From contig NZ_CP045369.1 of NCBI RefSeq assembly GCF_009363535.1, forward strand, positions 632,501-696,500: a stretch of DNA of 64,000 bases, in the 5' to 3' direction. This document shows positions 10,218-16,463 of the stretch, one piece after another. The DNA is from Microbulbifer sp. THAF38 (GTDB lineage Bacteria > Pseudomonadota > Gammaproteobacteria > Pseudomonadales > Cellvibrionaceae). The notes under the pieces were generated by a model that saw only the letters and a list, made by a program, of their open reading frames with translations, searched no databases and was not told the origin of the DNA. The translations under genes and the position numbers were made by a program. Each line of letters starts with the position of its first letter. Position 1 is the stretch's first letter.

Positions 10218-11045
10218 CTACGCGGCGAAATCGCCGATATAAGTTTTCATTTGGGACTGAACCAGCACTGAGCTGAGAGATTGTTGTAGTTCTCGGCCCA
10301 TGGCTTCCTGTATGGCCTCTAGGCGTTTGATGCGGGCGGTAAGGCGTGGAGCGTCGCCACCAGTGAGGATGGAGAGACGCAGGTCAAAGCTGCGTGATTC
10401 AAGGCCGTTGTAAGGGACGCACTCGAATTTGAATCCTGCCGGTAAACCCTCATCACTGCGGGCTTCGATATTTTCCAAGGCGCTGCGGCTAGATTTAAAG
10501 TCTTCAACGGAGTGATCCTCTTTGCGTGAGGATTCGATAGTGAGGCGACGCACTGCGGCAATCGCTTTGCTGGTGTTGATCGCCTCACCATCGGCGGTAT
10601 AGCAAAGAATGTTGTCGGCGTAATCCTCCATAAACTCCGCCATATTTTTTTGCGAGCTTCTATCGCCATTAAGTTGTAACAATGCCTTGAATTCAGCGGT
10701 TTTAATTAGGCGCAATTTTGCAGAAAAGTCGGCGTGGCCGGGTTCTTGGGTGGTTCCCAAGTTGAAAATGGTTTGCGCGGTCATGCTTTCGGGGTCAACA
10801 AAACACTTGGCACTCTCATTACCAAAGTCCATGCAATATTGCTCGAAATCTTCGAGCGATGTAGTTTCCATTTTCCCGCGATAGCGTGTGCGGCCCTGCT
10901 GATATTTTTCCAGATTTAGAATCTGGAAATCTTTTGGAGCTGCCATTGCTGGAGTGGAAAGCTTGGCCTGATCGATTACCTTTGCCAATTCGGCGGTGGT
11001 CTGTGATTCCTTGATTTCCTTTACTGCACTTTGATCCATGGTCAT
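10218..11045 (-). CDS. DUF2303 (YfdQ-like) phage protein
   Basis: A 275-residue protein that matches the DUF2303 family in length and ending (LTARIKRLEAIQEAMGRELQ ... YIGDFAA), found in many temperate phages of Gammaproteobacteria, usually near recombination and early regulatory genes. Its biochemical role is not established in the family. A start at M1 or M3 is possible (MTMDQ). It belongs to the leftward early operon driven by PL. Confidence 0.8.
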   Translation of the reverse strand: MTMDQSAVKEIKESQTTAELAKVIDQAKLSTPAMAAPKDFQILNLEKYQQGRTRYRGKMETTSLEDFEQYCMDFGNESAKCFVDPESMTAQTIFNLGTTQEPGHADFSAKLRLIKTAEFKALLQLNGDRSSQKNMAEFMEDYADNILCYTADGEAINTSKAIAAVRRLTIESSRKEDHSVEDFKSSRSALENIEARSDEGLPAGFKFECVPYNGLESRSFDLRLSILTGGDAPRLTARIKRLEAIQEAMGRELQQSLSSVLVQSQMKTYIGDFAA

Positions 11046-11105
11046 TGGTAAATCCTTGTTTCTTTTTTAGGTTTAAATTGGGGTTTAAGAAAAGGGTTTT
11101 AAGGC

Positions 11106-11459
11106 TTAGCCGTTGCTTTTAAGTTTGGCAACGTTGCCGTTACTCTCTTGTTCAAACAGTGGTGGCTGCTTTTCGGGGTAGAAACTCAGGGCGCCTTTGG
11201 TGCCGACGTACATTGGGGTAGAAGTGGCGTCGTCTTGGATAATGGAGCCGCGCATGGTCGGCTTTTTGAATTTCAAGGTGTGCTCAATCTGAACCTGATC
11301 ACTGTTTTGTATTTTGGATAATTTTAGATTGATACTTACCTCACCCTTTTTTTCGTGATCGGTTACGGCGCCGGCAACATCGCTGAGGATGTGGGCTAGT
11401 TTTTCTATAAATACTCCGCCGTCCAAATCGGCAAATACCTGGGTTACGTTTGTGCTCAT
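11106..11459 (-). CDS. Early phage protein next to DUF2303, unknown function
   Basis: A 117-residue protein. The start at 11459 (MSTNVTQVF) is chosen because a GGAG ribosome site lies 6 bp before it. The upstream in-frame ATG would place that site inside the coding region. The central part (GEVSINLKLSKIQ, QIEHTLKFKKPT) looks like beta strands. The pairing with a DUF2303 gene recurs in other phages from memory of such operons, but no function is known to me. Confidence 0.65.
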   Translation of the reverse strand: MSTNVTQVFADLDGGVFIEKLAHILSDVAGAVTDHEKKGEVSINLKLSKIQNSDQVQIEHTLKFKKPTMRGSIIQDDATSTPMYVGTKGALSFYPEKQPPLFEQESNGNVAKLKSNG

Positions 11460-11486
11460 GGGATGCTCCAAGTTTTTTTTAAAATT

Positions 11487-11506
11487 GGGCCCCGTACCGG
11501 CAGCCC
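11487..11506 (-). repeat. GC-rich 20-bp motif, copy 2
   Basis: Second copy of the motif at 10172-10191 (17/20 identical), again in a leader just upstream of a left-operon gene. Confidence 0.4.
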
Positions 11507-11549
11507 TAACGGTTACAGCTGACTGATGCGCCTGGGCGCGGTTAAATTT

Positions 11550-11837
11550 TTAGCTGGCTTTAGGTGCCGTATTTTGTTCAACGATGTCACGTATCCAGGC
11601 CATGCCTTTAGTGGTAACTAGTGCGGTGATGTGCTGCACTTTTACCGGTCCTACGAGATATGCGCCTTCCTTTTGCTTTAAGAGTTTTTGCTCTAGGGCC
11701 CACTTTGTGGGTGAATTGCGCATGGGTTCACGGCTATACAAAAAGCCATTGTCACGGAGAAGTTTCAGCAGGTTATTCCTGCCCATTCCCAGCATTCGGG
11801 CGGCCTGGGTGACGGTATAGGGTTTTGTCTGGTTCAC
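11550..11837 (-). CDS. Antirepressor-type KilAC domain protein
   Basis: A 95-residue protein that is essentially one KilA-C domain (phage antirepressor C-terminal type): VTQAARMLGMGRNNLLKLLR, REPMRNSPTKWALEQK and TTKGMAWIRDI are typical. The usual N-terminal Bro or Ant domain is absent, so it may modulate rather than replace the repressor. It starts with GTG, which overlaps the TGA of the upstream small gene, showing translational coupling. Confidence 0.85.
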   Translation of the reverse strand: MNQTKPYTVTQAARMLGMGRNNLLKLLRDNGFLYSREPMRNSPTKWALEQKLLKQKEGAYLVGPVKVQHITALVTTKGMAWIRDIVEQNTAPKAS

Positions 11838-11992
11838 GCTGCCTCCTGATTTTCTTGTTGTGGGGCTTGACCCTGGATGGTTTCGGAGAGAGTGGCGATT
11901 TGTTCGCGCATACTCTCAATTTGAATTTCTTGCAGCTTTACCTTGTTCAGTAGTTCTACGTACAGATCTAAGATTCGGCTGAACTCATTCAT
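11834..11992 (-). CDS. Small coiled-coil protein, 52 residues
   Basis: A short gene with ATG at 11992 overlapping the preceding stop (TAATG) and its own stop overlapping the next GTG start (GTGA). The product (MNEFSRILDLYVELLNKVKL... then EIQIESMREQIATLSETIQG) is a single predicted coiled-coil helix with a Gln/Glu-rich tail. The double overlap and lack of gap make it a convincing member of the early operon despite its size. The function is unknown. Confidence 0.7.
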   Translation of the reverse strand: MNEFSRILDLYVELLNKVKLQEIQIESMREQIATLSETIQGQAPQQENQEAA

Positions 11993-12300
11993 TAAATTGC
12001 CCTGGCTTTTGCGGCGGCTTCGCCGGCTAGGCCGAAATAGGCTGCGCCGTCTTCATAATCGTCTGCCACAAATAGGCCGCTGCTTGCGCGGGCCTGTTTG
12101 AGCAGCACCATAAACATCCAGCCTTCTTCCTCGGTTAGGTGGTGTTCGTAAAGCGCGTTAAAAGCATTTACGGTTTTGGTCATAGAACGCTCGCCGTTTT
12201 CACTATCGCGTTGTTCGGCGCGGTCGCGCATGTGATGTACGCCTTTTTCCAGAAAAGCGTGGGCTCTGTAATCCGGTGGGGAAAATTCTTTGTCGTTCAC
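11992..12300 (-). CDS. DUF6378-like phage protein
   Basis: A 102-residue protein when started at GTG 12300, which overlaps the TGA of the upstream gene. An upstream in-frame ATG at 12336 is less likely because it lies inside that gene. The segment GERSMTKTVNAFNALYEHHL followed by EGWMFMVLLKQARAS and DDYEDGAAYFGLAGEAA matches the DUF6378 helical fold seen in phage early regions. The role is unknown. Confidence 0.75.
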   Translation of the reverse strand: MNDKEFSPPDYRAHAFLEKGVHHMRDRAEQRDSENGERSMTKTVNAFNALYEHHLTEEEGWMFMVLLKQARASSGLFVADDYEDGAAYFGLAGEAAAKARAI

Positions 12301-12599
12301 GCTGCTTCCTTCCTCTGTATTTCCAGGTGATTCCATTCGCGGTAGAGGGCATTCAGTTTTTTATCGCCGTCTGCAATAACGTTTTGCGGTTCTCTGCCGT
12401 GGTAGCGCAGATTCATCACGTTGAGGGCGTGTTGGTAGTTGTCGCCGTCGAGTAATGAGAGTTCCGCGACAGGGAGCGAGAAATCGTTGCTATTCCAGGC
12501 GGATAGCAAAACCAATGCGGCAACTTTGCTGGCACCGGAATTTCCGTTGGCAACCTTGAGTAAGGTTTCGACACTGTGAGTCGAGTTTGGAGTATTCAT
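12297..12599 (-). CDS. DUF7673-like phage protein
   Basis: A 100-residue protein with a pattern resembling DUF7673 (LLKVANGNSGASKVAALVLL, AWNSNDFSLPVAELSLLDG). The assignment is from pattern memory and is moderate. The start ATG overlaps the stop of the preceding gene (ATGA), and the stop overlaps the next GTG. Confidence 0.65.
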   Translation of the reverse strand: MNTPNSTHSVETLLKVANGNSGASKVAALVLLSAWNSNDFSLPVAELSLLDGDNYQHALNVMNLRYHGREPQNVIADGDKKLNALYREWNHLEIQRKEAA

Positions 12600-12781
12600 G
12601 CGGCATCACCTCCAAATGGGGGCCAGTTATTGTTTTGTGTTGGCCGTGCAAAAGTGGGTTTTGGCTGCACTAAGCGAATGTTCGCTTTGTGGTCGGTGTT
12701 GGCGATATCGATGCGGCGTTTCAGCTGGTCGATATGGTTTTTACTCATGGCCGTTGGATGTACAAACACGGTGGCGGTCAT
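12596..12781 (-). CDS. Small phage protein, 61 residues
   Basis: The start at 12781 forms an ATGA overlap with the LuxR-type gene. The same frame continues upstream, but that part is the antisense shadow of the LuxR gene's coding region. The product MTATVFVHPTAMSKNHIDQL resembles small early proteins in other gammaproteobacterial prophages, with a conserved-looking HPTAMSK segment and a basic middle. No function is known. Confidence 0.65.
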   Translation of the reverse strand: MTATVFVHPTAMSKNHIDQLKRRIDIANTDHKANIRLVQPKPTFARPTQNNNWPPFGGDAA

Positions 12782-13119
12782 ACGATTCCCTCCCGGTTGT
12801 TGCGGATGCGAATGGTTCGAACTGTGGGGCGGCGCTGGAAGCGGGTGCGCAATTGGTCTTGTGCATCGGCACCGATGCCGCTGAGTACGCAGGCAAGCAG
12901 GACGAATTGAATCAATCCGTGTTTTACCGCTTTGGCCACTGCGTCTGTGCTGTTGCGGGCATGGAGTTTGTAAAAGCACTCGGCCAGCAGGTTGCTTACA
13001 TTCGTTACTGAGCACTGCATGGCCTGGGCTGTCTCTCGATTGGAGAGTCCACGAGCACGATGGGTTAGCGCTTCGGCCTGGCGTGGGGCCAGTGGTCTGA
13101 GGTGCTTGGCGGTGTCCAT
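12778..13119 (-). CDS. LuxR-type HTH protein with membrane-like tail
   Basis: First gene of the left operon, 113 residues. Residues 10-60 form a LuxR/GerE-type helix-turn-helix (LAPRQAEALTHRARGLSNRE, TAQAMQCSVTNVSNLLAECF, YKLHARNSTDAV). A hydrophobic stretch (LIQFVLLACVLSGIGA, about residues 68-83) and a basic tail (RRPTVRTIRIRNNR) follow. There is no receiver or ligand domain. It could be a membrane-tethered early regulator. The ribosome site AAGGACAGG precedes the ATG, 24 nt from the predicted PL start. Confidence 0.8.
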   Translation of the reverse strand: MDTAKHLRPLAPRQAEALTHRARGLSNRETAQAMQCSVTNVSNLLAECFYKLHARNSTDAVAKAVKHGLIQFVLLACVLSGIGADAQDQLRTRFQRRPTVRTIRIRNNREGIV

Positions 13120-13150
13120 TTGAGTGCCCTGTCCTTGATATATGCGGAGA

Positions 13151-13192
13151 TAATAAGTTTAGTTATTTTAACAAGTCAATAACTATAGTTAT
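13151..13192 (-). promoter_or_regulatory. Early left promoter PL with operators OL1/OL2
   Basis: On the minus strand TTGACT (13179-13174), a 17-bp spacer and TTATTA (13156-13151) form a good sigma-70 promoter reading into the LuxR-type gene. Two 14-bp dyads of the form ATAACT-N4-TTAT-like overlap it: a perfect palindrome at 13179-13192 beside the -35, and a near-palindrome at 13153-13166 over the -10. The same dyads in the same arrangement occur between cI and cro, so CI and Cro probably control both operons. Confidence 0.75.
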
Positions 13193-13275
13193 ATTTTTTT
13201 GGGGGGAGTTGTGAGCAGGTTAGGTTTTGGTATGCTCGGGACGGTCAGAAAGAGGATTTAGAAGACTGGTGCGTT

Positions 13276-13545
13276 ATGGATGATGTCGCGGTGTTTCTTG
13301 TTTCCAAGTGGCAAATCATTGCCTTGATATGGTGTGTATGCCTGCTGATGTGTACGCATATCGGGATGCAGAGGGGTTTCCCGGTACTCGGATTTCTTAA
13401 CGGGTTAGTGCTCGGGCCCCTAGGGTTGCTTAATGTTTTAACCACTAGTGATCAGTCGGTTAAAGTGTGTCCACACTGTGCTGAAAATATTAAGAAAACA
13501 GCTTCAGTCTGTCGTTTCTGCAATAGGTCAGTAGGGTCTAAGTGA
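13276..13545 (+). CDS. Membrane protein with C-terminal zinc ribbon
   Basis: An 89-residue protein with one or two N-terminal membrane segments (IIALIWCVCLLMCTHIG and LGFLNGLVLGPLGLLNVL). Residues 64-85 form a double-CXXC zinc ribbon (VCPHCAENIKKTASVCRFCN) of the type found in UPF0547-like tails. It lies between PL and the repressor, on the strand opposite both, which is where lysogeny-expressed accessory genes often sit. It is coupled by GTGA overlap to a nuclease-like gene. The function is unknown. Confidence 0.75.
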   Translation: MDDVAVFLVSKWQIIALIWCVCLLMCTHIGMQRGFPVLGFLNGLVLGPLGLLNVLTTSDQSVKVCPHCAENIKKTASVCRFCNRSVGSK

Positions 13546-13913
13546 ATAGCCTTCTTGGAGGTGTGCCCATTGTTTTGCTTGGGTTTCCTGTCAATGAGCT
13601 GGACTATCAAAAGCCATGGTGCTCATCGCAAGATGGCGTTATCGAGTTTGTATTGCCAGATCGAACCAGAGTTGACTGCTTAACGGCTACTCATGCAGTT
13701 GAATTTGATTTTGCCCCTAAATGGGCAGAGTCTATTGGCCAGGCACTTTACTATGCTGGCCAGACTAGGCGCCGGGCTGGAGTAGTGTTAATTCTGCGGG
13801 ATTCCGGGGATGTACGTTACTTGAGGCGGCTACGTTCTGCCGTTGCTTCGGCAGGGTTGGCTTTAGATATTTGGACTTTGGGTCCAGCAAAGGACCCAGT
13901 AAATTCTAATTAG
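13542..13913 (+). CDS. PD-(D/E)XK nuclease-like protein
   Basis: A 123-residue protein whose core resembles a lone PD-(D/E)XK-fold domain: Asp45 in RTRVDCLT, Glu54 and Asp56 in HAVEFDFAPKW, then the helix AESIGQALYYAGQ and strand AGVVLIL. The N-terminus (VPIVLLGFPVNELDY) is hydrophobic and might be a secretion or membrane element. The usual second catalytic Lys is replaced by Asp56, with Lys60 nearby, so catalysis is uncertain. It is coupled to the zinc-ribbon membrane protein gene by GTGA. It ends 4 bp into the repressor gene's 3' end, with convergent transcription. Confidence 0.65.
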   Translation: MNSLLGGVPIVLLGFPVNELDYQKPWCSSQDGVIEFVLPDRTRVDCLTATHAVEFDFAPKWAESIGQALYYAGQTRRRAGVVLILRDSGDVRYLRRLRSAVASAGLALDIWTLGPAKDPVNSN

Positions 13914-14821
13914 CCAGGGCTAAAAGAGCCTAAAATCACGCCACAAATGGACACATCCTTACCTGTAATCTCCATAGCCGGATAGCTAGGATTGATTGGC
14001 CTAAGAAAAATCCTGCCCATATCCTCGGCATAGGTTTTGAATGTCACTTCGCCGTCCAACTTGGCGATTACGCGGCAACCATTTGTTACGGCCACATCGG
14101 GGTCAACGTAGATAATAGTGCCCTCTGGGTAAGACTTCTGACCTGGATAAGGGTTGGTCATACTGTCGCCTTTTACACGTAGAGCGTAGGTGCGGTCTGA
14201 GTGGTTAACAGGGCAGGGCATCCAATCTTCTGCATCACCCGGCTCGAATAGATCGACCGATTCGCAAAACTCTCCTGCTTGAACCCAGCTTATTAGCGGT
14301 ACCCTGCCCTGTATTCGGGGGCCAGAGGTCACATTGCTGTCGAAGGTGAACTTTTCCTCTGTGGCATCGTAATCCAGTGATCCCACCGGTATCTCTAGCC
14401 CTTTCTCAATTGCCCTAGCAAGCCTGCTGCTGATCGTTCGTTTCTCTACGAAGATCGAGTGTAATCGGCTTTCTAGCCCTGGCAGCTTTTCTTGTAAACC
14501 TTCCAGGCCATGCTTTTCTAGCATTGGCTCTAAATTTTTGCGGCGTATTTCTTCCATGGAGGGAGCGCGCATAACCCCTTTGCCGGTAGCTAACCAGATA
14601 GGGTTGACGCCGAGATAAAGAGCAATCTCAGTCGTGTAGCGGGTGCCATAAGCCTTACCTCGTTCAAGGTTGGAGTATGCGGGTTGTGAAATGCCCACGG
14701 CATCAACGACCTGCTTTTGTGTTTTGCCTGCAGCTTTTCGGGCCTCTATGAGCCTATCTTTCAGGTCTGTCACTTGCGATTTCCAAATGGTAGTTGGGGC
14801 AAATGTTATAAGTTGACTCAT
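13910..14821 (-). CDS. Phage repressor CI (XRE HTH plus S24 peptidase)
   Basis: A 303-residue lysogeny repressor. The N-terminal XRE helix-turn-helix covers about residues 20-80 (LKDRLIEARKAAGKTQKQVV, DAVGISQPAYSNLERGKAY). The C-terminal LexA/S24 autoprotease domain has the cleavage site WVQAGE near 185, Ser in RVKGDSMTNP and Lys in AKLDGEVTFK. Cleavage during the SOS response would induce the prophage. No ribosome site precedes the ATG at 14821, and a -10-like TATTAT lies at 14834-14829, so its mRNA may be leaderless. A later start near the LKDRL segment is possible but lacks a better site. Confidence 0.93.
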   Translation of the reverse strand: MSQLITFAPTTIWKSQVTDLKDRLIEARKAAGKTQKQVVDAVGISQPAYSNLERGKAYGTRYTTEIALYLGVNPIWLATGKGVMRAPSMEEIRRKNLEPMLEKHGLEGLQEKLPGLESRLHSIFVEKRTISSRLARAIEKGLEIPVGSLDYDATEEKFTFDSNVTSGPRIQGRVPLISWVQAGEFCESVDLFEPGDAEDWMPCPVNHSDRTYALRVKGDSMTNPYPGQKSYPEGTIIYVDPDVAVTNGCRVIAKLDGEVTFKTYAEDMGRIFLRPINPSYPAMEITGKDVSICGVILGSFSPG

Positions 14822-14828
14822 ATAATTA

Positions 14829-14872
14829 ATAATAACTTTGATTATTGACAGCTTGATAACTGTTCTTATATT
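14829..14872. promoter_or_regulatory. cI/cro operator region (OR, PR and PRM)
   Basis: Rightward PR has TTGACA (14845-14850), a 16-bp spacer and TATATT (14867-14872). Operators lie at 14832-14845 (ATAACTTTGATTAT) and 14856-14869 (ATAACTGTTCTTAT), the same family as the PL operators and with similar 24-26-bp spacing. Leftward PRM has a TATTAT -10 (14834-14829) and a poor -35, as expected if it needs activation. The predicted starts fall within a few bases of the cro and cI ATG codons. Confidence 0.75.
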
Positions 14873-14880
14873 CTGCTGGC

Positions 14881-15150
14881 ATGAACAGATCAGACAAGGT
14901 CGAAGAGGCCGTCAAAAAGCTGATTAAGCACTTTGGAGGGCAGCAAGCTACTGCTGTAGCTCTGGGAGTCAGTCAGCCCGCCATCAGTTACTTGCTGAAT
15001 GGAAAACAAGCTGCATCAGCTGTATTAGCTCTGCGCGCGGAGCAAGCCGCAGGTGGTCTAGTTCGGGCTGTGGATCTTTGCCCGAAACTGGCTGAGCTTT
15101 TTGAAGATGCTGACCAGCAAGGAATTCCAGAATTTCGGGAGGCAAGTTAA
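14881..15150 (+). CDS. Cro-like HTH regulator
   Basis: An 89-residue protein with a Cro/YdaS-type helix-turn-helix (FGGQQATAVALGVSQPAISY, LLNGKQAASAVLALRAEQA). It diverges from the repressor gene and is the first gene of the rightward operon, the classic Cro position. There is no ribosome site before the ATG, and the predicted PR start is only about 2 nt upstream. The longer C-terminal tail compared with lambda Cro fits the YdaS group. Confidence 0.88.
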   Translation: MNRSDKVEEAVKKLIKHFGGQQATAVALGVSQPAISYLLNGKQAASAVLALRAEQAAGGLVRAVDLCPKLAELFEDADQQGIPEFREAS

Positions 15151-15317
15151 GCCCGTGCGGGTTTGTCGGTGAAGCCAAAATAACGATCATTTTCAAATCC
15201 CCATTTTATTGTCCTGTCATTCTGCGGTGAGAGAAGGTTGGGATTAATTCATTGCGGTATATGGGGTTTTGTACAGGATTCTATCAAATACCCACAGGAT
15301 GGGCCGGTGCGGGACCT

Positions 15318-15375
15318 GAGCCGGCTCGCTTAGAAGACGGCGGGAAAGACCGCTGACAGCCGGGAAAGACCGGCT
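15318..15375 (+). promoter_or_regulatory. Tandem hairpins with identical GAAAGA loops (nut-like)
   Basis: Two stem-loops lie in tandem in the 272-bp gap between cro and the primase gene: GCGG-GAAAGA-CCGC at 15340-15353 and AGCCGG-GAAAGA-CCGGCT at 15358-15375. The palindrome GAGCCGGCTC precedes them at 15318-15327. The identical loops and the position just after cro recall boxB RNA hairpins of nut sites. A boxA match upstream is weak, and no N-like protein is identified. No T run follows, so they are not ordinary terminators. Confidence 0.45.
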
Positions 15376-15422
15376 TTCATGTCTCTGCGCCTTGGGCGCT
15401 TCTGTTTTAGGGGGAATTCTCA

Positions 15423-16463
15423 ATGTACGAACAGTGCACTATGGATGATGTGCGCCGTGCGCTCACGTTTGTTCTCGATTATGCCGTGCGTGATACCTGG
15501 GTTGAAATAGGTATGGCGATTAAGGCGGAGTTTGGCGATTCGGCCTTTGATATCTGGGATGAATGGAGCCAGCAGGCTGATAATTATTGTCCGCGCTCAG
15601 CAAAAAGCACCTGGAAAAGTTTTAAACGGTCTGCCGGTGGTGTTGGTATCGGCTCTTTATTCGCTAAGGCGAAAGAGGGTGGTTACAAGTTTGAAAGCCG
15701 GGAATTAACACCAGGGGAAAAGGCGGCCTGGGCTAAGGAGAAAGCAGCGAGGGAAAAGCAGCGGGCCGAGGAAGTCCGCAGGGAGGAAGCTGAGATTGCA
15801 GCCTGGCATGAAGTTGTAAGACAGCAGGCACAGGGAATCTGGTCGGAACTAAAACCGACAGGACGTAGTAAATACTTGGGGAGTAAAAAAATCGGTTCTC
15901 ACGGTGTTCGATTTTTCCGCTCCGCGTTGTTGCTGATTGAACGGAAAGGTCACTTAGAGCGGGTTGAAGGGCAGGAAAAAATATCTAGGTTCTTTGCTCT
16001 GCCAAAAGAGGGGCGCCCGAAGTTCCATTATTTCAAAAGTGGCTATTTTGCGATTCCGATGACTGACATTGATGGTGTGATCTGGAATTTACAAATTATC
16101 ACACCAACCGGTAAGAAATTATTTCTACGCAACGGGAGGAAATCGGGGCTGTATGCTTTGCTGGGGCAGATGGACTCTCGCAAGCCGTTAATATTGGTTG
16201 AGGGCTTTTCTACTGGTGCTAGCGCCCATGAAGCCACAAACTGCCCGGTTTTGATCTGCTTCGACTGTGGCAATTTGATGCCGGTAGCCCTGCTAGTCCG
16301 CCAACGCTTTCCTGATCAACACTTAGTTTTTGCTGCAGATAATGATTTGCATCTGGAGGTGAATGACGGTGTAGAAAAGGCTAATGCTGCAGCGAGAGCT
16401 GTCGGTGGTTCCTCTGTTTGGATTCCCTCTCTGCGGGAAGAAATGGAGGAAGTCGCCGCGTGA
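15423..16463 (+). CDS. Phage primase (PriCT-2 plus Toprim)
   Basis: A 346-residue replication protein. Residues 1-75 form a PriCT-2 domain (DDVRRALTFVLDYAVRDTWV, MAIKAEFGDSAFDIWDEWS). A charged helical linker follows (about 95-145). The C-terminal half is a Toprim-like domain with ILVEGFSTGASAHEA and VFAADNDLHLEVNDG carrying the acidic residues. It probably makes primers, or partners the following helicase, for phage DNA replication. A GTGA overlap joins it to the helicase gene. Confidence 0.85.
   Translation: MYEQCTMDDVRRALTFVLDYAVRDTWVEIGMAIKAEFGDSAFDIWDEWSQQADNYCPRSAKSTWKSFKRSAGGVGIGSLFAKAKEGGYKFESRELTPGEKAAWAKEKAAREKQRAEEVRREEAEIAAWHEVVRQQAQGIWSELKPTGRSKYLGSKKIGSHGVRFFRSALLLIERKGHLERVEGQEKISRFFALPKEGRPKFHYFKSGYFAIPMTDIDGVIWNLQIITPTGKKLFLRNGRKSGLYALLGQMDSRKPLILVEGFSTGASAHEATNCPVLICFDCGNLMPVALLVRQRFPDQHLVFAADNDLHLEVNDGVEKANAAARAVGGSSVWIPSLREEMEEVAA

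Noticed and set aside
12781..13015. Upstream extension of the 61-residue small gene
   Set aside because: This part lies within the LuxR-type gene in another frame; the ATGA overlap at 12778-12781 gives a better start.
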